Positions 18,822 through 28,618 of a stretch of DNA of 64,000 nucleotides are shown here, piece after piece. Position 1 is the stretch's first letter. Every line of letters begins with the position of its first letter. Position numbers and translations under genes: made by a program. The stretch is taken from assembly GCF_003550065.1 (NCBI RefSeq), contig NZ_QXDC01000002.1:1422260-1486259 (forward strand). Direction: 5' to 3'. The notes under the pieces were generated by a model. That model did not search any database. It was given only the letters and a program-made list of their open reading frames with translations, and was not told the origin of the DNA. Source of the stretch: Hephaestia caeni (lineage in GTDB: Bacteria > Pseudomonadota > Alphaproteobacteria > Sphingomonadales > Sphingomonadaceae).

Positions 18822-20456
18822 CTACACCATGCGGCTCTGCTTGACCGCGGCGGCGATGAAGCTCGCGAACAAGGGGTGCGGATCGAACGGTTTCGATTTC
18901 AGCTCGGGGTGGAACTGGACGCCGACGAACCACGGATGATCGGGCCGCTCGACGATCTCGGGCAAGGTGCCGTCGGGCGACATGCCCGAAAAGACCAGCC
19001 CGCCGTCCTCCAGCCGTTCCTTGTAGGCGGTGTTGACCTCATACCGGTGGCGATGGCGCTCGCTGATCCCGGTGGTGCCGTAGATCGACGCCACCACGCT
19101 GTTGCCAGCAAGCTGGGCCGGATAGGCGCCGAGCCGCATCGTGCCGCCGAGATCGCCGCCGGCCTCGCGCTTTTCGAGCCCCGATTCGCTCATCCACTCG
19201 GTGATCAGGCCGACGACGGGTTCGTCGGTCGGGCCGAATTCGGTCGACGACGCCTTCTCGATCCCCGCCAGGTTCCGCACGCCCTCGATGCACGCCATCT
19301 GCATCCCGAAGCAGATGCCGAAATAGGGCACCCCGCGCTCGCGCGCGAAGCGGACACTGGCGATCTTGCCTTCCGCGCCGCGCGATCCGAACGCGCCGGG
19401 CACGAGGATCGCGTGGCACGGTTCGAGCCTGGAGGCGATGTCGCTGTCGCCGGTCTCGAACAATTCGGCATCGATCCAGCGGATATTGACCTTCACCCGA
19501 TTGGCGATGCCGCCGTGGACGAGCGCTTCGTTGAGCGATTTATAGGCATCCTGAAGCCCGACATATTTGCCGACGACGCCGACCGTGACCTCGCCCTCGG
19601 GATTCTCCAGTCGCTCGACGATCTCGGTCCAGCGCGACAGGTCGGGGGCGCTGCCGGGCGCGATCCCGAACGCCTTCAATACCTCGCGGTCGATCCCTTC
19701 GGCGTGATATTGCAGCGGCACGGCATAGATGCTCGCCGCGTCGAGCGCGGGGATCACCGCTTCCTTGGGTACGTTGCAGAACAGCGCGATCTTGGCGCGC
19801 TCACCATCGGGTAGCGGATGTTCGCAACGGCAGACGAGCAGATCGGGCTGGACGCCGAGCGCCGCCAGTTCACGCACCGAATGCTGCGTGGGCTTGGTCT
19901 TCAATTCGCCCGCCGCCGAGATGTACGGCACCAGCGTGACGTGGATGCTGATCGACTGGCCGCGGCCAAGCTCGTTCCTGAGCTGGCGAATCGCCTCGAT
20001 GAAGGGCAGCGACTCGATATCGCCCACCGTCCCGCCGATCTCGCACAGCACGAAATCAAGGTCGTCGGTATCGTCGAGCGCGAACGCCTTGATCGCGTCG
20101 GTGACGTGCGGGATCACCTGGACGGTCGCGCCCAGATAATCGCCGCGGCGCTCGCGCTGGATGATCTGGCTGTAGATCCGCCCCGAGGTGACATTATCGC
20201 TCTGGTGCGCGGCGACGCCGGTGAAGCGTTCGTAATGGCCGAGATCGAGGTCGGTCTCCGCCCCGTCGTCGGTGACGTAGACCTCGCCGTGCTGATAGGG
20301 CGACATCGTGCCGGGATCGACGTTGAGATACGGATCGAACTTGCGGATCCGCACGCGATAGCCGCGCGCCTGCAACAGTGCCGCAAGGCTCGCCGCCATC
20401 AAACCCTTGCCGAGCGAGGAGACCACGCCGCCGGTAATGAAAATAAACCGCGTCAT
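18822..20456 (-). CDS. pyrG: CTP synthase
   Basis: A 544-residue enzyme that aminates UTP to CTP using glutamine. The synthetase domain (about 1-270) opens [18 protein letters not shown] and contains the [18 protein letters not shown] motif. The class I glutamine amidotransferase domain (about 290-540) has the nucleophilic cysteine in [11 protein letters not shown] and the catalytic His/Glu in VQFHPELKS. Length equals the usual 540-550. It follows secG on the same strand by 93 bp, which is a common sphingomonad gene order. Confidence 0.98.
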   Translation of the reverse strand: MTRFIFITGGVVSSLGKGLMAASLAALLQARGYRVRIRKFDPYLNVDPGTMSPYQHGEVYVTDDGAETDLDLGHYERFTGVAAHQSDNVTSGRIYSQIIQRERRGDYLGATVQVIPHVTDAIKAFALDDTDDLDFVLCEIGGTVGDIESLPFIEAIRQLRNELGRGQSISIHVTLVPYISAAGELKTKPTQHSVRELAALGVQPDLLVCRCEHPLPDGERAKIALFCNVPKEAVIPALDAASIYAVPLQYHAEGIDREVLKAFGIAPGSAPDLSRWTEIVERLENPEGEVTVGVVGKYVGLQDAYKSLNEALVHGGIANRVKVNIRWIDAELFETGDSDIASRLEPCHAILVPGAFGSRGAEGKIASVRFARERGVPYFGICFGMQMACIEGVRNLAGIEKASSTEFGPTDEPVVGLITEWMSESGLEKREAGGDLGGTMRLGAYPAQLAGNSVVASIYGTTGISERHRHRYEVNTAYKERLEDGGLVFSGMSPDGTLPEIVERPDHPWFVGVQFHPELKSKPFDPHPLFASFIAAAVKQSRMV

Positions 20457-20549
20457 GGGGTTTACTGCCTAGCGTCAGAACACATGGAAGGACAAGCGCC
20501 CGAATCCACGGACACGCGAATATTTATGCTGCCGGCGAACCGGCGGCGG

Positions 20550-20948
20550 TTATTGCTGGAGCGGAACCGGGCCGTTATCGGCCGGCGCCGCGTCGTTCGC
20601 GGGCGCCGGGGCCGCCGCATTTTGCGCGGCGCCCGCAAACGGGGCCGCGTCGGTCTGCGGCGCTGCGGCGGTGGGCGCCGGTGCGGGGGCACTGGTCGCG
20701 AGCGAGGTATCGATCGTCGTCGAGTGCCGCGTCGCCGCCAGCGTCGCAAGAGCGATGCTGAGCAGCACGAACACGCCCGCGAGGATCGCCGTCGCCCGGC
20801 TCAGGAAATCCGCCGCCCCGCGCGCCGACATCAGGCCCGACGGGCTCCCGCCCATGCCGAGGCCACCGCCCTCCGAACGCTGCATGAGGATGACGGTCAC
20901 CAGCGCGGCGCCGACGATAGCTTGCAGGACGAGGAGGAAAGTGAACAT
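20550..20948 (-). CDS. secG: Preprotein translocase subunit SecG
   Basis: A 132-residue integral membrane subunit of the SecYEG channel. Two transmembrane helices are visible (MFTFLLVLQAIVGAALVTVILMQ and ATAILAGVFVLLSIALATLAAT) with the conserved linker RSEGGGLGMGGSPSGLMSARGAADFLSRAT between them. A low-complexity Ala/Pro tail of about 50 residues extends beyond the core, as is frequent in sphingomonads. The frame is open to 21014, but MFTFLL at 20948 is the family start. Confidence 0.95.
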   Translation of the reverse strand: MFTFLLVLQAIVGAALVTVILMQRSEGGGLGMGGSPSGLMSARGAADFLSRATAILAGVFVLLSIALATLAATRHSTTIDTSLATSAPAPAPTAAAPQTDAAPFAGAAQNAAAPAPANDAAPADNGPVPLQQ

Positions 20949-21144
20949 CGAAAGCCTGAATAAAACGGATGCGGGAACCGCGAGGCACATAGGCGCGAGG
21001 ACCATTCCGATCAACCGTGATCACGAGTCGCGCCCGTTTCCGGTAATATTTCGGCAGCGCACTGAAACCCGCACGGCCCAAAGGCGTTAATGGCCCAGGT
21101 GAAACGCCCGATACGGGACGGACAAGAAGCGGAATGTTTCGACG

Positions 21145-21501
21145 GTGGCAACGCTAGCGCAGAATTCGCTCACCACATGGATGCAGGCACTGGTCGATTA
21201 CGTCCGGTCGGGCGAGCCTGACCTGACCAATCGCCAGATGGCCCTCTTGCTGGTCGTCTACCTTCGCCCCGGCCCCCATACGGTGCGCGGTTTGGCACGC
21301 TGTCTCAACGTTTCGAAGCCAGTTGTGACCCGCGCCTTGAATAGACTTGGCGCGCTGGGCTATCTGCGCCGCCAACGCGACGACAGCGACAAACGTAACA
21401 TCTTCGTCGCCCGCACGTCTGAAGGGGCAGATTTTCTTGAAGAGTTCGGCCATTTTATCGACGAAAGGCCCCTGCCCGACGTCCGCCCGGCTTCCGCGTA
21501 A
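21145..21501 (+). CDS. MarR-like winged-helix regulator
   Basis: A small 118-residue DNA-binding protein. The winged helix is evident in LTNRQMALLLVVYLRPGPHTVRGLARCLNVSKPVVTRALNRLGALGYLRRQRD, followed by the wing (DSDKRNIFVARTSEG). It starts at GTG 21145; an in-frame ATG at 21181 is a possible alternative. The downstream SH3-domain gene overlaps its 3' end. The pairing of a MarR-like protein with an SH3/NlpC-type protein recurs in sphingomonads, so the regulator may respond to the cell envelope, but ligand and targets are unknown. Confidence 0.85.
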   Translation: MATLAQNSLTTWMQALVDYVRSGEPDLTNRQMALLLVVYLRPGPHTVRGLARCLNVSKPVVTRALNRLGALGYLRRQRDDSDKRNIFVARTSEGADFLEEFGHFIDERPLPDVRPASA

Positions 21502-21826
21502 GACCTTCGCGCTGGTCGGCCCGCGCGTGGCGCTCGACCCGCGCACGCATGCCGCGCGCCGCGATCTCGCCGATATCCGCCTCGCCGAATACGTATTCGC
21601 GCCGCATTATGTCGAGCCGCTGGCGCGCATCGTGCTACGCGACGGCGTGCTGCGCGAATCCCCCGCCGCCGACGCCGCGATCGTCACGCATGTGAAGGCG
21701 GGCGAGGCGTTCGACCTGCTCGATACGGTGGGCGAGACAATGTGGGGAATCGCGACGCAACAGGGCTTGGTCGGCTATATCAAGGCCGAGGCGATCGGCG
21801 CCGGCCCGCAGGAGGCACAAGCGTGA
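21437..21826 (+). CDS. SH3-domain protein, probably truncated NlpC/P60-type
   Basis: About 129 residues. The region ALVGPRVALDPRTHAARRDLADIRLAEYVFAPHYVEP matches the N-terminal part of sphingomonad C40 (NlpC/P60) peptidases, and the following segment (VTHVKAGEAFDLLDTVGETMWGIATQQGLVGYIKAEAI) is a bacterial SH3 module. No catalytic Cys/His peptidase domain follows, so it is either a stand-alone SH3 protein or a shortened peptidase. No ATG or GTG start is in frame near the preceding stop; TTG 21437 with AAGGGG about 9 nt upstream is the best start and overlaps the MarR gene by 65 bp. The stop overlaps the argC GTG. Confidence 0.6.
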   Translation: MKSSAILSTKGPCPTSARLPRKTFALVGPRVALDPRTHAARRDLADIRLAEYVFAPHYVEPLARIVLRDGVLRESPAADAAIVTHVKAGEAFDLLDTVGETMWGIATQQGLVGYIKAEAIGAGPQEAQA

Positions 21827-22749
21827 GCATTCCGGTTTTCATCGACGGCGCGGCGGGAACGACCGGGCTCGAAATCCGCGAGCGCCTCACCGGACGCGAC
21901 GACTTGTCGCTGATCGAGATCGACGCGACGCGGCGCAAGGACCCCGCCGCGCGCGCCGAGGCGCTCAACGCGGCCGATTTCGTGATCCTGTGCCTGCCCG
22001 ACGATGCCGCGCGTGAGGCCGTGCGGCTGATCACCAATCCGCAGACGCGGGTGATCGACGCCTCGACCGCGCATCGCACCGCCGACGGCTGGCTGTTCGG
22101 CTTTCCCGAACTCGAACCCGGCCAGCAAGCGGCGATCGCCGCCGCGCCGCGCGTCTCCAACCCCGGCTGCTATCCGACCGGCTTCCTCGCGCTCGTCCGC
22201 CCGCTGGTGCGCGCCGGCCTCGTCCCACACGACTGGCCGCTCAGTGTTAGCGCTACTTCGGGCTATTCGGGCGGGGGCAAGGCGATGATCGCCGAATTCG
22301 AAAGCGGCGGGGGCTCTGCGTTCCGCCCCTATGCGCTCGACCTCGCGCACAAGCATGTCTCCGAAATGCAGCGCCACGCCCGGCTCGCGCATCCCCCGAT
22401 CTTCGCGCCCGCAGTCGCGAATACCTATCGCGGGATGGTGGTCGAGGTGCCGTTGCCGCTTCATGTCCTGCCGCGCCGGCCCGTCGTCGAGGCGGTGCGC
22501 GAGGTGTTGCTGGCCGCTTACGAGGGCAGCCAGGTGGTGCGCGTCGCCGACGATATGCCCCCGGTGGTGCGGATCGAGGACGATGCCGGCAGCGACCGGC
22601 TCACCTTGCGGGTCCGCGGCAACGATGCCGCGGGCCAGGCGCTGCTGATCGCGACGCTCGACAATCTCGGCAAGGGGGCGGCGGGCGCCGCAGTGCAGAA
22701 TCTCAACATCATGGCGGGGCTCGACCCCTATGCGGGTCTCCGGTTGTGA
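21823..22749 (+). CDS. argC: N-acetyl-gamma-glutamyl-phosphate reductase (type 2)
   Basis: A 308-residue NADPH-dependent enzyme of arginine biosynthesis, reducing N-acetylglutamyl phosphate to the semialdehyde. The Rossmann opening is FIDGAAGTTGLEIRERL and the catalytic cysteine lies in SNPGCYPTGFLAL. The length fits the shorter type 2 ArgC. GTG 21823 is chosen because a perfect AGGAGG sits 7 nt upstream and the codon overlaps the preceding stop (GTGA). It is the first metabolic gene before the Entner-Doudoroff operon, 32 bp ahead of zwf, and could be co-transcribed with it. Confidence 0.95.
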   Translation: MSIPVFIDGAAGTTGLEIRERLTGRDDLSLIEIDATRRKDPAARAEALNAADFVILCLPDDAAREAVRLITNPQTRVIDASTAHRTADGWLFGFPELEPGQQAAIAAAPRVSNPGCYPTGFLALVRPLVRAGLVPHDWPLSVSATSGYSGGGKAMIAEFESGGGSAFRPYALDLAHKHVSEMQRHARLAHPPIFAPAVANTYRGMVVEVPLPLHVLPRRPVVEAVREVLLAAYEGSQVVRVADDMPPVVRIEDDAGSDRLTLRVRGNDAAGQALLIATLDNLGKGAAGAAVQNLNIMAGLDPYAGLRL

Positions 22750-22781
22750 GCGCGCGACCCACGGCAAGAAAAGGAGACGCT

Positions 22782-24242
22782 ATGCGCCATCCCGTGGCGA
22801 AACTACTGTTGTTCGGCGCCACCGGCGATCTCGCCCAGCGCATGTTGCTGCCCTCGCTTTACGGCCTCCATGCGGACGGCCTGCTGCCCGACGGCCTCAC
22901 CATCACGGGCACCGCGCGCTCCGAGCATGACGATGCGAGCTATCGCAGCTTCGCGGCGGAAGCGCTCGACGAATTCCTGCCCGACGACCGCAAGGACAAG
23001 GCGGCGATCGCGAGCTTCCTCGACCGGCTCGGCTACCAGCCGCTCGACGCCACCAAGATCGAAGGGTTCGCCGATCTCGCGACCAAGATCGGCGATACCT
23101 CGGGCGGGCTCGCGATCTTCCTGTCGACCGCGCCGACGCTGTTCCGGCCGACGATCAAGGGGCTCGAATCGGCGGGGCTCGCGGGCACCAACGTGCGGAT
23201 CGGGCTCGAAAAGCCGCTCGGCAACGATCTGCAATCGAGCTGCGAGATCAACGATGCCGTCGCCGAGGTTTTCCCCGAGGACCGCACCTTCCGCATCGAC
23301 CATTATCTCGGCAAGGAGACGGTGCAGAACATCCTCGCGCTGCGTTTCGGCAACGCGCTGTTCGAGCCGATCTGGAACGCGCGCGGGATCGAGCATGTCC
23401 AGATCACCGTTTCGGAGACGGTCGGGCTCGAAGGCCGCGCGGGCTTTTACGACGATACCGGCGCGCTGCGCGACATGGTGCAGAACCATATGCTCCAGTT
23501 GCTCGCGCTGATCGCGATGGAGCCGCCGTCGCTATACGACGGCACCGCGATCCGCGACGAAAAGGTCAAGGTGCTGCGATCGCTGCGCACGATGACCCCA
23601 GGGGAAGTGCCGCACCTGACGGTGACCGGCCAATATAACGCCGGTGCCGTCAACGGCGAGATCGTCCGCGGCTATGCCGACGAACTCGGTCATGCCTCGG
23701 GCGCCGAGACCTTCGTGGCGGTGAAGGCGCATATCGACAATTGGCGCTGGCAGGGCGTGCCCTTCTATCTGCGCACCGGCAAACGGCTGCCGACGCGGCA
23801 ATCGGAGATCTTCATCCAGTTCAAGCCGGTGCCGCATTCGATGTTCGCGCAGCGCGGCGGCACGTTGCAGGCCAACAAGCTGGTGATCCGCCTCCAGCCC
23901 GACGAATATGTCCGCCTGCTCGTGATGGCGAAGGAGCCGGGGCTCGATCGCGAAGGTATCCACTTGCGCGAAGTGCCCCTCGACCTCAGCTTGGACGTGC
24001 AGTTCGCGGGCACGCGGCGGCGGATCGCGTATGAGCGGCTGCTGCTCGACCTGATCGAGGGCGATCCGGCGCTGTTCGTGCGCCGCGACGAGGTGGAAGC
24101 GCAGTGGCAATGGATCGACGCGATCCGCCGCGGCTGGGCCGAGAATGCCGTCAAGCCCAAGCCCTATCCCGCGGGAAGCTGGGGTCCATCGGCGGCGATC
24201 GCGCTCACCGAGCGCGACGGGGTGACGTGGCACGACGATTGA
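22782..24242 (+). CDS. zwf: Glucose-6-phosphate 1-dehydrogenase
   Basis: A 486-residue oxidoreductase converting glucose 6-phosphate to 6-phosphogluconolactone with NAD(P)+. The coenzyme loop reads LLLFGATGDLAQRMLLPSL and the active-site signature is FRIDHYLGKETVQN, containing the catalytic His and Lys. Start ATG 22782 is preceded by AAGGAG and is preferred over upstream 22746. First gene of the zwf-pgl-edd-glk-eda run that makes up the Entner-Doudoroff route from glucose to pyruvate and glyceraldehyde 3-phosphate. Confidence 0.98.
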   Translation: MRHPVAKLLLFGATGDLAQRMLLPSLYGLHADGLLPDGLTITGTARSEHDDASYRSFAAEALDEFLPDDRKDKAAIASFLDRLGYQPLDATKIEGFADLATKIGDTSGGLAIFLSTAPTLFRPTIKGLESAGLAGTNVRIGLEKPLGNDLQSSCEINDAVAEVFPEDRTFRIDHYLGKETVQNILALRFGNALFEPIWNARGIEHVQITVSETVGLEGRAGFYDDTGALRDMVQNHMLQLLALIAMEPPSLYDGTAIRDEKVKVLRSLRTMTPGEVPHLTVTGQYNAGAVNGEIVRGYADELGHASGAETFVAVKAHIDNWRWQGVPFYLRTGKRLPTRQSEIFIQFKPVPHSMFAQRGGTLQANKLVIRLQPDEYVRLLVMAKEPGLDREGIHLREVPLDLSLDVQFAGTRRRIAYERLLLDLIEGDPALFVRRDEVEAQWQWIDAIRRGWAENAVKPKPYPAGSWGPSAAIALTERDGVTWHDD

Positions 24243-24285
24243 CGTCGGCCGTTACCCGTCATGATTGAAACAAATTGAGGATGGC

Positions 24286-24993
24286 ATGACCGAGATCGAA
24301 TGGTGGGATTATGACGACGCCGACGAGATGGCCGAGGCCGTCGCGGGCGACGCGGCGTTCGTGATCGAAAGCGCGCTCGATGCGCGCGGCCAGGCGGTGA
24401 TCGCACTGCCCGGCGGCAAGACGCCGCTGCCGATCTACCAGAAGCTCGCCGACAAGCAGCTCGACTGGAAGCGGGTGACGATCATCCCCACCGACGACCG
24501 GCTGGTGCCGATGGGCGATCCGCTGTCGAACGTCACCGCGATGGCCAAGGTGTTCCTGCCGGTGAAAGCGCGCGTGATGCCGATCACCAGCGAGGCAGCG
24601 ACCGATTACCGCGCCGCCGGCCGCGCCGCAGACGCGCGGCTCCAGGATGTCCACTGGCCGCTCGATCTGTGCCTGCTCGGCGTCGGCGCCGATGGCCATA
24701 CCGCCTCGATCTTTCCGGGCGAGGACTTCGAGGAAGCCGTCGCCGGCCCGCGCGAACGCCGCGCGATCGGGGTGATGCCGGGCGATCTACCCGCCGAGGC
24801 GCCGGTGGCGCGCGTGACGCTGACCCGCGCGGCGATGGTCACCGCGCGCGCGCTGACGCTTGCCGTCACCGGACAGGCCAAGCGCGACGTGATCGAACAG
24901 GCGATCGCGCAAGGCCCGTCGTCGCCCTATCCGATCGGGCGCGTGCTCGCCGATGTCGAACTGCCCGTCGACATCCACTGGAGCCCCGCGTGA
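24286..24993 (+). CDS. pgl: 6-phosphogluconolactonase
   Basis: A 235-residue cytosolic hydrolase opening the lactone made by Zwf. Family motifs are present: ALPGGKTPLPIYQKLAD, VTIIPTDDRLVP and LGVGADGHTASIFPG with the catalytic histidine. ATG 24286 is preceded by TTGAGGA; the upstream in-frame ATG at 24265 lacks a good site. It follows zwf by 43 bp and precedes edd by 87 bp, the latter gap being filled by a palindromic repeat. Confidence 0.96.
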   Translation: MTEIEWWDYDDADEMAEAVAGDAAFVIESALDARGQAVIALPGGKTPLPIYQKLADKQLDWKRVTIIPTDDRLVPMGDPLSNVTAMAKVFLPVKARVMPITSEAATDYRAAGRAADARLQDVHWPLDLCLLGVGADGHTASIFPGEDFEEAVAGPRERRAIGVMPGDLPAEAPVARVTLTRAAMVTARALTLAVTGQAKRDVIEQAIAQGPSSPYPIGRVLADVELPVDIHWSPA

Positions 24994-25002
24994 TCGCACC
25001 AT

Positions 25003-25068
25003 CGTTCGCCCTGAGCCTGTCGAAGGGCGTTCTTGATTTTCCGGGCTGCGGCAGGTTCAGCCCGAACG
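25003..25068. repeat. Extragenic palindrome between pgl and edd (family B)
   Basis: Left arm CGTTCGCCCTGAGCCTG and right arm CAGGTTCAGCCCGAACG are imperfect inverted repeats (about 14 of 17 pairs). The core CCCTGAGCYTGTCGAAGGGC recurs at 31315-31342, 56669-56750 and 63092-63117. Placed inside an operon, it may influence relative mRNA levels of flanking genes. Confidence 0.75.
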
Positions 25069-25080
25069 AAGGAAAGGCCC

Positions 25081-26904
<1,824 letters not shown>

Positions 26905-26938
26905 ACCAGGGCCGTCAAGCACCTGAGGAGATTGCCGA

Positions 26939-27907
26939 ATGCAAGTCGTTGCGGTCGATATCGGCGGCACCCATGCGCGCTTCGCCATCGCCGAGGTGGA
27001 GAAGGGCCGCGTCGCTTCGCTGGGCGAACCGATCACGCTCAAGACCGCCGAGCACGGCAGCCTGCAACTCGCGTGGCGCGCCGCGCAGCGCGAGCTTGGC
27101 CGGCCGTTTCCCCGCGCTGCGGGGATCGCGGTCGCCTCGCCGATCAACGACGATCTGATCAAACTCACCAACAATCCGTGGATCATCCGCCCGGCGCTGA
27201 TCAATGATCGGCTCGAGGTCGACGATTGGGTGCTGATCAACGATTTCGGCGCGGTCGGCCACGCGGTGGCGCAGCTTCCCGACGACGAGTTCGTCCATCT
27301 GTGCGGGCCGGATGAGCCGCTGCCACGCCGTGGTTCGATCACGGTGTGCGGCCCCGGCACCGGGCTCGGCGTCGCGCAGGTGTTCCGCGCGAAGGATCGC
27401 TACCACGTCATCGAGACCGAAGGCGGCCACATGGATTTCGCCCCGCTCGACGGTATCGAGGATGCAATCGTCAAGCGGCTACGCGCGACCTACACCCGCG
27501 TCTCTGCGGAACGGATCTGCGCCGGGCCGGGAATCGTCCCGATCTACGAGACGCTGGCAGCAATCGAACACAAGGCCGTGGAAAAGCACGACGACAAGAC
27601 GTTGTGGAACATGGCGCTGGAGGGCAAGGACGATCTCGCGGTCGCCGCGCTCGATCGCTTTTGCCTCGCGCTGGGCGCGGTTGCGGGCGACCTTGCGCTC
27701 GCGCACGGGCCGAAGGGCGTCGTCATCGCGGGCGGGCTCGGGCTCCGGCTCAAGGACCATCTGCTCAACTCGGGCTTCGGCCAGCGCTTCGCCGCCAAGG
27801 GGCGCTTTCAGGGGCTTATGAACTCGATCCCCGTCAAATTGATCACCCATTCGCAGCCCGGCCTGCTCGGCGCCGCGGCGGCTTTTGCGCAGGAGCATAC
27901 ATTGTGA
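26939..27907 (+). CDS. glk: Glucokinase
   Basis: A 322-residue ATP-dependent hexokinase of the bacterial Glk family (not ROK). The phosphate-binding opening is VDIGGTHARFA, substrate residues lie in LINDFGAVGHAV and ETEGGHMDFAP, and the adenosine motif is GVVIAGGLGLRL. It feeds cytosolic glucose, for example from xyloglucan or cellodextrin breakdown, into zwf. Its TGA overlaps the GTG start of eda. Confidence 0.97.
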   Translation: MQVVAVDIGGTHARFAIAEVEKGRVASLGEPITLKTAEHGSLQLAWRAAQRELGRPFPRAAGIAVASPINDDLIKLTNNPWIIRPALINDRLEVDDWVLINDFGAVGHAVAQLPDDEFVHLCGPDEPLPRRGSITVCGPGTGLGVAQVFRAKDRYHVIETEGGHMDFAPLDGIEDAIVKRLRATYTRVSAERICAGPGIVPIYETLAAIEHKAVEKHDDKTLWNMALEGKDDLAVAALDRFCLALGAVAGDLALAHGPKGVVIAGGLGLRLKDHLLNSGFGQRFAAKGRFQGLMNSIPVKLITHSQPGLLGAAAAFAQEHTL

Positions 27908-28509
27908 ACAACATCGAGACCATCATGCGCACCAGCCCGGTGATCCCGGTGCTGGTAATCGACGACGCCGCCACCGCCCGGCCGCTCGCCGAAGCGCTGG
28001 TCGCAGGCGGGCTCAAGGTGCTCGAAGTGACGATGCGCACCCCCGCCGCGCTCGAGGCGATCGCCGAGATGAAGAAAGTCGACGGCGCGATCGTCGGCGC
28101 GGGCACGGTGGTCAATACCGATCAACTCCGCCAGGTCGCCGATGCGGGGGTCGAATTCATCGTCTCGCCGGGGCTCACCGACCGGCTGGGCAGCGCCGTG
28201 GACGAGACCGGCATTCCCTTCCTGCCCGGCATCGCCAATGCCGGCGACATCATGCGCGGCCTCGATCTGGGGCTGACGCATTTCAAATTCTTCCCGGCCG
28301 AAACTTCGGGCGGTATCAAGGCGCTCAAGAGCCTCGCGGCACCCTTCTACCAGTGCCAATTCTGCCCGACCGGCGGGATCAGCGCCGCGACCGCGCCCGA
28401 TTGGCTCGCGCTCGCCCCCGTCCTGTGCGTCGGCGGTAGCTGGGTGACCGGCGGCACGATGGCCGAGGTGGAGGACAAGGCCCGCGCGGCATCGCTGCTC
28501 GGGCGCTGA
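27904..28509 (+). CDS. eda: KDPG/KHG aldolase
   Basis: A 201-residue class I aldolase splitting 2-keto-3-deoxy-6-phosphogluconate into pyruvate and glyceraldehyde 3-phosphate. The catalytic glutamate is in LEVTMRTPAALEAI and the Schiff-base lysine in THFKFFPAE. FCPTGGIS supplies phosphate-binding residues. GTG 27904 overlaps the glk stop (GTGA); the in-frame ATG at residue 8 is an alternative. Last gene of the Entner-Doudoroff operon. Confidence 0.97.
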   Translation: MNNIETIMRTSPVIPVLVIDDAATARPLAEALVAGGLKVLEVTMRTPAALEAIAEMKKVDGAIVGAGTVVNTDQLRQVADAGVEFIVSPGLTDRLGSAVDETGIPFLPGIANAGDIMRGLDLGLTHFKFFPAETSGGIKALKSLAAPFYQCQFCPTGGISAATAPDWLALAPVLCVGGSWVTGGTMAEVEDKARAASLLGR

Positions 28510-28518
28510 CCGGCCATC

Positions 28519-28553
28519 GTTCCATTGACAAAACACTGTTCCATATGAGATTA
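28519..28553 (+). promoter_or_regulatory. Putative promoter and operator in front of dld
   Basis: A perfect -35 hexamer TTGACA at 28525-28530 is followed, at 16 bp, by a weak -10 (GAGATT). Two direct copies of GTTCCAT start 19 bp apart (28519 and 28538) and bracket the -35, as expected of an operator. The string CCATATGA (28541-28548) recurs exactly upstream of the iclR-like gene at 32293-32300, suggesting the IclR protein binds here. Confidence 0.5.
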
Positions 28554-28618
28554 GACGAAGCGCTCGAAGCGCAGGCGATCCGCGCCTGATCCCTCTCCCC
28601 GCGAACCGGAGACACCGC

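Noticed and set aside
20520..20549. Intrinsic terminator of secG
   Set aside because: A short GCCGG/CCGGC hairpin exists, but it is not followed by a run of T on the reverse strand.
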